Positions 56,046 through 64,000 of a stretch of DNA of 64,000 bases are shown piece after piece (the first letter of the stretch is position 1; each line of letters opens with the position of its first letter). Source of the stretch: Nymphalis io (taxonomy: Eukaryota > Arthropoda > Insecta > Lepidoptera > Nymphalidae); NCBI RefSeq assembly GCF_905147045.1, contig NC_065906.1, positions 2,976,001 to 3,040,000 of the forward strand, given 5' to 3'. Under the pieces are notes generated by a model. It saw only the letters and a list, made by a program, of their open reading frames with translations. It did not search any database and was not told the origin of the DNA. A program made the position numbers and the translations under genes.

Positions 56046-56864
56046 GTCGAAGTTGTTTAAACGTTAGTGTAACTATTTGTATTTCAAAACATTATTTATA
56101 ACATCGAAACAGACCATACAATGTTTACGAATTCTTGAATAACATTCGTCTCATGAAACGGAAATAGTTACTATCCTTAATTTTACTGCAAGTTCCATTA
56201 CTTCCTATTATATTGCAAAACTATATTGATATTGATACGATTGTAAAATGTCGTATCATGCATTATTATTTATATTTTATTTCTCATAATTTCCATTCAA
56301 TATTAATAGTTTATAATAGGTATATCGTGGGTTAACGTTCCGTTTCGGAAAGACGAAAAATAAATATTTATTTAAATTTATTAATTATACTGAAATACAT
56401 ATTTTGTGAATATTTATTTGGTTGCTTAATTTTCGTTTCGTTTTTTTTTTTTAATATGTATTGCAGAAGTTTTTTGGATTATTTAGTTTATATATTTAAT
56501 TGATATTTGTTTTAGTAAATGGATTTGTTTTCTATACTGGTTCATCTATGTATCAAATTATTTTCGATTTATACATTCGATCCCGTCACTAAGTGCTATA
56601 TTATTATGATGCATGATAAATAACCTTAAAAAAACTTATATTTACGGTATTATAATGCATGTGAGAAGATAAACAAGATAATAAAATAACATTAGGGAGT
56701 TTGCATATTTCTGCCATTACACATTTTAAAGTTAATTTTAGTTAATCAAGAACAGATAGGCAAATGTCAAAAATTAAAAAAACCGACAGTGTATAGTAGC
56801 TATATTTTTAGGGAGGATGGATAAAAAGTTAATGAGTTATCCTGTTAACATATTCTCAAAGGCA
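56046..56864. other. Gene-free AT-rich intron DNA
   Basis: No gene, repeat or motif supported. Confidence 0.45.
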
Positions 56865-57985
56865 GTAGCGAAGTCGTGAGTGTGTTCTGTCACTCAAGCA
56901 CGTAAAGCCGCTGGACGTGTGCCTGATCTCTCTCTGATCGTGTCGGATTGTCGCCCCATCGGACTATGAGAGCTGGAATAGATAATGCACATATATTTGC
57001 GCACACTAGTTAATTATAATATCTCTCGAGTAGTCTCTCTAGTAGTTTTGTCTAAAAAATGGTCGCCATGACCGAAACGGATCACATAATATATCAATAA
57101 AAATATCAGAATTTCGTCCCGTATTTAAAATAGTTCAAAAATCTACTATTACAAAATTCCAATCATAAATATTGTTATTATGAACAGCAATTACAGTAAT
57201 GGCACAGTTGAATATAGATTTATTTGTCGTATCAATTACATATTAAAACGTCTTGATATACAACCGTACCGTACGAAGATAAATATCGTCTTGTTATATC
57301 AAGACTCGGCTGGATTCGTCGATCGAGGGTAACAGCCAACAGTTGGGATCACGCGAGCACGCGAATCAGAAATGTGACGATTTTTGTACCATACAACCTT
57401 GGGCCTTCTACACTTTGACGTGGAAACTATAATGCAAATATCGATTTATTTGACCTTTTCAGAAACAATTTTCTAGTCTAATTCCTTTAATAAAATGTTT
57501 AATGTGTAGTTATTTGTATAGTCTTAATTCCTAGTTCTATCATGGCTTAAGTACCATTTTTTTTTTATAATAAATAAATCAATACGAAAGTATTTATGAT
57601 TTGAGTTGATAAATATTTGGACAAAAAATGTTATATTTATTGACAATAGGCTTAACTATTTTTACATAAGATTGTGAAGCCAAAATAGTAAAACGGCTGT
57701 TAAATATAATATATAAAACAGCGATGTTTGTTGTTGTTTATTTGATAATTGTTAACCTTCACCCAATTGACATTGTAAAAATACAATCTATTTCTGGATT
57801 TCGGTCACGATGGCCAATCTTAACCAACTGCACAGGACATATTATAATGCACAAGTGTATGAGTAAATATGCAATATGCATTATCTTTATCCGATTTGAC
57901 AGCAATCCGCAAAGAATTCAGTCGCAGAACCAACGCCTTTTCGGTCGTTCCGAGGTATGGAAGTGTAAACACTGCTAACTTCGAG
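56865..57985. repeat. Region with family-C repeat pieces (56.87-56.98 and 57.77-57.98 kb)
   Basis: The second piece reads 'gatttcggtcacgatggcca', 'atcttaaccaactgcacagg' and 'tccgaggtatggaagtgtaa', closely related to 25.75-26.0 kb. The first has 'gcacgtaaagccgctggacg' and 'gatcgtgtcggattgtcgcc'. The sequence between is unassigned, with a GC-richer patch at 57.30-57.42 kb. Confidence 0.45.
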
Positions 57986-58059
57986 CTGATACACCGTTAA
58001 TGCGGCCAACCAGGAGAAAATAAGATGTTATATACACACAAATACCTTAAAACGACAAC

Positions 58060-59128
58060 ATAATAGTACAAAGTATTGATGATCGATGCTGGGTCGTACT
58101 TACTCAGACGAGCTTGCACGAAATGTTGCCACTAATTTTGTTTATTTTATAATCATATTATTTTTTTACAATTGCAAATCGTTCTGCAAGATGACCAAAG
58201 ACAAAGTATCACGCCATAATATATTATTTAAAGTTATATCGAAATTAATACTATTTGCAGCAAACATTTACCTAATTCTCTTTTAGTTGTTTCCTAATCG
58301 ATAAAAAGTTAATTTAAAAAAATACGTTTTGCTTTTTGCATAATCTATACAAGAATTTAAATAAATTTGTATATGTAAGTAGTATTTTACAATGGATTAC
58401 AAATTTGACCCCGGACAAGCAGATTAAAGTTTTATAAGTCGATTAATTATTTATATTCAAGTCTAAGATTTTGTGCGAAAAATAAATATAAAAATAAAGT
58501 GTACTTATTTCGCAAGTTATTTAGATGTATATGTGTTTTTATTTGTATTAAATTTCTATACAATTTATAAGCAATATCTTTGTCCGTTATATATTTAATT
58601 GCATTTTTTTAAATAATCTTTTACATTTATTAGTATAGAGAACTTACTTACGTACATAGATAATTTGTTTTATCAGCTACGTTCCTCGCGTGCTGTGTAC
58701 GTTTCCGGTAGGGTTAACAATAGACCCACAATAATCATTTAGAAAAAATGTAGAAATTTTAAAAACCTCAAATTCAATTTCATCGTAAACGATAAAGTAA
58801 CTGTAGTTTATATTAATATTGCAAAGAAAATAAATATGACATATGTTCAATAAGTTTTAAACCGCAGAGTCCAAACAACTCACTTTTTTTTATCTAAGCG
58901 TCTCAACGGACTGGTGATTTTATCAATTCTGATTAAAACCGAAACATTCGTCTCATCGACTTTCATTAGGCGACCTTCTACCTGAACAGCGCTACTTACA
59001 ACTTCGCAGACGCGAGCTTCTCTACTTATTATATATATTAGGTACATCATTATTTTCGTCCATTGTGTGTCTCTCATATATAAATACAGACATGAAAAGT
59101 TTTATTAGTGTGCTATGTATTATAATGT
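58060..59128. other. Gene-free stretch
   Basis: A short degraded SINE-B end lies near 58.07-58.13 kb ('cagacgagcttgcacgaaat'). The remainder is AT-rich; a 65-codon minus ORF at 58880-59077 has no support. Confidence 0.4.
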
Positions 59129-59383
59129 ATGTATTCTAGGTACACTTGTATCGCAAGCTGTACTCAGGCAGGTGTCTCAAAACAAAGCGAAAAGGCCAAA
59201 CGAAATATTACAAATATATTTAAAAGAACAAATAAACATGTACGCAGATTTTCCTCAATCGAGAGCAATGGCCAACCAATAACAGTTCACTACAAGTTAC
59301 GAGATCGCAGCGATATGTATTATTGTCGTCTAATTAAACGCAACATATTAAATAGATTGTTAGATAGTTGTATAAGATACTAG
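59129..59383 (+). CDS. Hypothetical small basic ORF (weak)
   Basis: An 84-codon ORF rich in Lys, Arg, Ser and Ile with four Cys. A 'ttctag' acceptor-like site overlaps its start. It has none of the acidic character expected of the next MTA1 segment. No known domain; may be chance or a remnant. Confidence 0.2.
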   Translation: MYSRYTCIASCTQAGVSKQSEKAKRNITNIFKRTNKHVRRFSSIESNGQPITVHYKLRDRSDMYYCRLIKRNILNRLLDSCIRY

Positions 59384-59671
59384 AAAGAAAGAAAATAATA
59401 AGTACTATTCACGCCAGTCGTAAAATTAAAAAATACTAGAAATTTGTAACTGTAATACGTTCGTCGTCCTTCATTTGTTCGTAGCCTTATTTCCATTTTG
59501 TATGTCGAGTAGGTGCAGTTGATTTCTAGTTGGTTCTTCCTTGTCAAATCGCACACAGCCCATCTATACTTTTAAGATCTTCGTTCGTTTCGCGAGCTTA
59601 ATTTTCAAGAATGGACATAGGCTACTTTGTTAAATCTATACTTGACCGCCTGAACACGCGGGCGAAGACTT

Positions 59672-59972
59672 TTTTTTTTTTTTTTTATAGAATAGGAAGG
59701 CGGACGAGCATATGGGCCACCTGATGGTAAGTGGTCACCAACGCTCTTAGACATTGGCATTGTAAGAAATGTCAACCATCGCTTACATATCCAATGCGCC
59801 ACCAACCTTGGGAACTAAGATTTTATGTCCCTTGTGCCTGTAATTACACTGGCTCACTCACCCTACAAACCGGAACACAACAATATCAAGTATTGCTGTT
59901 TTGCGGTAGAATATCTGATGAGTGGGTGGTACCTACCCAGACGAGCTTGCACAAAGCTCTACCACCAGTAAC
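59672..59972 (-). mobile_element. SINE-B copy, well kept, with 18-base T run (A-tail)
   Basis: Begins with a long T run and 'atagaataggaaggcggacg', ends 'gctctaccaccagtaa'. It is inserted in DNA resembling the 305-435 repeat family ('cacgcgggcgaagac' on the left, 'cgcggctgaaaac' on the right). Confidence 0.93.
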
Positions 59973-60429
59973 GCGGCTGAAAACTAGCTAAATGCGTTTT
60001 TTATATTAAATGTGTCTTTTTTATTAATAATAATTTAAATTACATAATATTTACAGATAATAAAATGCCAAAGCGTTGTACTTTCTTGTTTTTATCGAAG
60101 CCTAAAACACGTGTCCTAAAAGCGGCAATGTCGCAAAAAAAGTAATTTGATTTAAATCGTAATAAAATAATTGTGTTATGTGAATGTGCAACAAAAAGTT
60201 ATCTGTTTATACCACACGGCTGCCGGTCACAAACTGGCAACCGCGCTGTATGTTTTTTTATCGTCAGACGGCGCGCTATTCAACTCTTTTGATTAGGTTC
60301 AAATATATTTTTCTTATAAATTGTTGATGTCTTAGGATTCCTAAAAACCACTTCCTTGTAAATTTGAATGTAGATAGTTGCCTATAAATCCTATACGTAG
60401 CGTAGGGCGCCCTTAAAGTCGTCGGTCCT

Positions 60430-60548
60430 TAAGAAGGTGGCGGGCACCAACTGGATGCGGAAGGCGGAAGACAGGGAGCTTTGGCGCACCTTGGGAGAGG
60501 CCTATGTTCAGCAGTGGACAACGATTGGCTGTTGATTGATTGATCGAT
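60430..60548 (+). mobile_element. LINE (RTE-like) 3' end with TTGA tail
   Basis: An open frame reads KKVAGTNWMRKAEDRELWRT and then LGEAYVQQWTTIGC and stop, the C-terminus of RTE-type reverse transcriptase proteins. It is followed by a (TTGA)n tail ('ttgattgattgatcgattga'). 5' truncated to about 120 bases. Confidence 0.75.
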
Positions 60549-61346
60549 TGAAATCCTATACTTTCTGTTATCACTAAACGTTTGTCGTCGATTTCTGTAC
60601 ATTACTGTTGAGTAATACATAGATATTATATATAAAGTTATATTTTACATTTGCTTTCTATAGGTTTGTACCTTATATACCAAGGCAGTCAATTTGCGTA
60701 GCATCAATATATACGTCATGTATAGATGTCATTTCATAATAAACTATTAAAGTGTCTCATTGTATTTCAAAATATACCTAATGAAATTATAATTTAGCTG
60801 GTTTTAATTTTGTCTTTATGACTTGTATTTATAATGCGATTAAAAAGGTGTTTTAAATTCGCCATGTAGCGCGAAATTAATATTTAGTGTAAATTTTAGA
60901 CAATAAATATATAAGATAAAAGAATATATGAAAAATATACGTATTCATATATACTCGTGGGTTATTCACTCCATTATGTAATTATTTTATGTCTTAAAAA
61001 AAATTAATTGATAAAGCCTTTATTTATTTATTTATTTTACATTTCGTTACAATAATTATTTATATTACGTTGTAAGTATATTCGTAAGTTTAAACAAAAA
61101 TAGTCCGGTTTCGGGACGAAGATCGAGTGTTAATTCGGTCCGCGTAGACCGTGGGGCGGCGGCCGGGGTTAGTAAACATAATCATGGCCTCCCGCTCTAC
61201 AATTTAGCAGCTAAATGGAATGAACCCTCCCCTCTTCTGTCTGCCTCCCATACAACACATTTACACTTATTGATATTACCGATAGGATTCTTCTTAAATT
61301 TAATTCTATATATTAAGAAATGAAGTATCCGTTAGCGTTAAAATAG

Positions 61347-61349
<3 letters not shown>
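60549..61349. other. Gene-free stretch with a GC-richer patch
   Basis: AT-rich apart from 61.10-61.26 kb, which has 'gtggggcggcggccggggtt'. A (TTTA)n run lies at 61021-61040. No gene supported. Confidence 0.4.

Positions 61350-61399
<50 letters not shown>
61350..61399. repeat. (TA)n microsatellite
   Basis: About 50 bases of perfect TA repeat. Confidence 0.95.
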
Positions 61400-61402
<3 letters not shown>

Positions 61403-63385
61403 CAATATTTTACTTGATCCTTTGTAATTATATTATATATAATATAATTAAGTAAGTAAATAAAGTTAGAGAAGTACATGTTAAAATGATATATATTAAA
61501 AATTAAAATATACGAATGATTCCATCCATTCCGAACTTCTTAACTAGATCTCCCCGCAAAGCCCCTCGTATCGACCGCCGCGCCCTCATCTCGCAGGTAT
61601 ACGTAACACTTCTCCCGGTTTTAATTGTCGCTCTGGTGATGACCCTCTCAAACGATGCGATACCGGTAAACTCGTCAGCAACACTACAAGTTATAATATG
61701 TTACTCTCTGTGACTTCTTATATGTTCATTATACGGTCGTTCTTGAGTTTGAGTTTATATACATGTATAAATATATACAGATGTATAAATAAATAGTATA
61801 ATGCAATCGCGCAAAGCGATCTCTCCCTTACCTTGTCAGCTTACCCAGTGCGCAATACGTCTATGTCACACTCTATGAGTTTTTACCCGACTACCCCAGT
61901 AGGGTTATTTTTTTAAGTAAGTTAACTTCGTATGAGTATTTCCATATAATGTTGCGAAATAGTCGACATTTCTAAGTTCTAAAACCAACTTAGTTAAAAC
62001 TTAAATGAACTTATAGTTTCAAACTTCTGTCAGGAAATTATCTGTAACGACGTTTTTTTACTTCAATGACCTAATTAATTAATTTGTACTTATTTCAAGT
62101 TTATATATTTGCTTCCATAATACAAATATATATATATATCCACTTTTTAATTTAAATATTGTATCAACATCAAGAAACTAATTACATAAGTAATTGAATT
62201 GGTATGAAGATAACGTTAATGGTTAATCTCTTCTTATCGATTATAATTTTAAAGACATAAACAAGTTATTATATACAAGAATTAATTCAATTTCAAGAGA
62301 TAGGATCAAATCGCAGATTACAAAACCGACATATACTTCATTCAAGTTGTCTGTACAAGCAACTGTGTACCAAACTTGAAGCTACCACTTATTTGGCATT
62401 TAGAATTGACCGAGAAACGGCGACGAACTCAGGTTTTTATCTTTTAAAAAACAAAATTACGGTAAATTAATTAATTTTAGTGTACATTTCGTGTCTCGTA
62501 TCAGTCAATATGAAGATTAAAAATATTTTTACTCAATCTCAGTACTAAAATGATTACATTTTTTGTATTCAGATTTGACCCACGCACTTGCCAAGGCGAT
62601 GATGCAAATAAAGACAATGTATAAATAGCAGATGTGAAGTAAAAAACGCGTGAAATTTATCTATTATGTGATTCATTAAAATCGATTTCAATTCGGTTAA
62701 AATTAAAAACAACTGAACCTGAATCTCCCTTTTTTTGAAGTCTACTAACGTACACATATGATTATAAGAGAGGAAGTTTTTCCAGAGGAAGAAAGAAAGG
62801 AAGAGGAATTATTGTTCAGGTATTGGAGAATATTAATCCGTAATAAAATATATTATATTTTGTTTCCATTACTATTCGTTCGCAAATAAAACAATGCAAT
62901 ATATATATATAGTCTTTTTTTATTCAGTCGTTTACAGGCTTTAGTCAAGTCCGTTATATTATAGCTTAATAATGCATAATTTTTTTCTAAATTCAATTAA
63001 GTACATTCTGATATACTATAAGAAATCATTTAAAATAATTTATTCAAATAAAACCTTATCATGTAACTTACTCCCATTGGAATCTAAATTTATTTTTTGC
63101 TCATATCTTAAACTTTTTTCATTTAACTGGAATTACCATCTAACTTGGAAACGAGACTATCATTTTTTGTATAAAAAAAATATCCCATTGACATCTTTGA
63201 TTTCCACACGATTTTAATTTTTCGTCTCAATTATTTAAATATTTACGAATACCTAATATTAAAGTTTTATCGTGTTACCTTTGTCTATAGAAACATTTAA
63301 AATATTCTCAATGCGGCAATACTTTCTTTTTAATTTATATCTAGTGGTAGATAGGATTGGGGTTTTTCGTCAGTTATACCGTAAC
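61400..63385. other. Gene-free stretch
   Basis: A 65-codon ORF at 61516-61713 is GC-richer than its surroundings, with a 'cgcaggtata' donor-like site, but no family match. The rest is AT-rich. Confidence 0.4.
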
Positions 63386-63455
63386 CGTAACAGCCTGTGA
63401 ATGTCCCACTGCTGGGCTAAAGGCCTCCTCTCCTCTTTTTGAGGAGAAGGTTTTT
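63386..63455 (-). repeat. SINE-A 3'-end fragment
   Basis: 'acagcctgtgaatgtcccac' through 'gaggagaaggttttt'; only the last 70 bases of the family are present. Confidence 0.7.
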
Positions 63456-63489
63456 CGTCAGTTATGCTACTGTTAATCTTTATTACTTT

Positions 63490-63620
63490 GTATTGCAAGT
63501 GTTCCGATTTAAATGGTGAGGGAGTCAGTTACGAATTGCACAAAGTATCATCGAGATTAAGGTTATCATCGAAGGTGCAAGAAATAGCTTGTTGACTACT
63601 AACTATCACGTAGGAATGTT
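63490..63620 (+). repeat. SINE-B fragment, old
   Basis: 'tgttccgatttaaatggtga', 'gggagtcagttacgaattgc' and 'aggaatgtttaacatttcc' keep the SINE-B order with many changes. Confidence 0.5.
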
Positions 63621-64000
63621 TAACATTTCCAAATTTAAAAAATTAAATGTGATTTGTCCTTTAAGCTATGCTTTGCTTTGCTTATTTCTGCAAAAATAAG
63701 TTCTTTTGATTCCATTTTTGAAGCTATTTTACTAGTAAAATGACAATGTTCCGCGTCTGTCATCACAACTGCGCGTTCGGAATGTGGATTCTAACGAAAA
63801 GAACCGGCGACAAAAACATCAACTACTTTTTACACTAATTGCCTTCCATATTTATATTATACTCATAACAAAATTTATATATCCTGCATGATAAATATCG
63901 TCTACTAATTACTTTTATCATCTCAACAACCTTGTACCTATGTCTATTAATATATATATATTTTAATAAGGTTTTTTTTATTAATTGGCAAGTATAAAAT
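63621..64000. other. Gene-free AT-rich right edge
   Basis: AT-rich, no feature supported; still within MTA1-like intron 2 if the gene continues. Confidence 0.45.

Noticed and set aside
57721..57978. 84-codon plus-strand ORF
   Set aside because: It runs through the family-C repeat and has no independent support.
1..64000. CRISPR arrays, operons, prophage or bacterial features
   Set aside because: No regularly spaced repeats; the introns, SINEs and gene families show a eukaryotic insect genome.

Overview
The window is a 64 kb piece of an insect genome, almost certainly a moth or butterfly. It is AT-rich, has GT-AG introns and is packed with short interspersed repeats typical of Lepidoptera (two abundant SINE families, here called SINE-A and SINE-B, plus MITEs, LINE ends and (TA)n tracts). 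A nymphalid butterfly is a guess from repeat style only. All exon models were read by eye from splice sites, reading-frame phase and remembered protein families; no search was run.

Layout. From 1 to about 16.2 kb there is no supported protein gene, only repeats and several GC/CpG-rich islands that look like regulatory DNA upstream of distal antenna (dan). From 16.2 to 19.9 kb lies dan (+): a CpG-rich promoter and noncoding first exon, a 1.7 kb intron, and a single coding exon with a Psq-type helix-turn-helix. From 21.4 to 22.0 kb (-) are the first two coding exons of dynein regulatory complex subunit 7 (DRC7); the rest of that gene was not found. Its promoter carries a textbook RFX X-box. From 23.7 to 26.2 kb (+) is a complete four-exon calcineurin B homologous protein 1 (CHP1). 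From 29.5 to 39.7 kb (-) is a complete twelve-exon Sec23 (766 codons). The 3.9 kb intron between Sec23 exons 10 and 11 holds, on the opposite strand, a five-exon gene for an unrecognised 742-residue secreted Asn/Lys/Ile-rich protein (31.6-34.4 kb). At 40.8 kb (+) begins MTA1-like, a NuRD component; exon 1 is 28 coding bases, intron 1 is 12.8 kb, exon 2 (start of the BAH domain) is at 53.5 kb, and the remaining exons must lie beyond the right edge. Sec23 and MTA1-like appear to share a divergent promoter.

The genes are unrelated housekeeping or developmental neighbours, not a pathway. dan acts in antennal and eye development, DRC7 in motile cilia and sperm flagella, CHP1 in Na+/H+ exchange and trafficking, Sec23 in ER export, and MTA1-like in chromatin. 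The most novel items are the nested secreted gene in Sec23, the X-box in front of an apparently incomplete DRC7, and several structured repeats.
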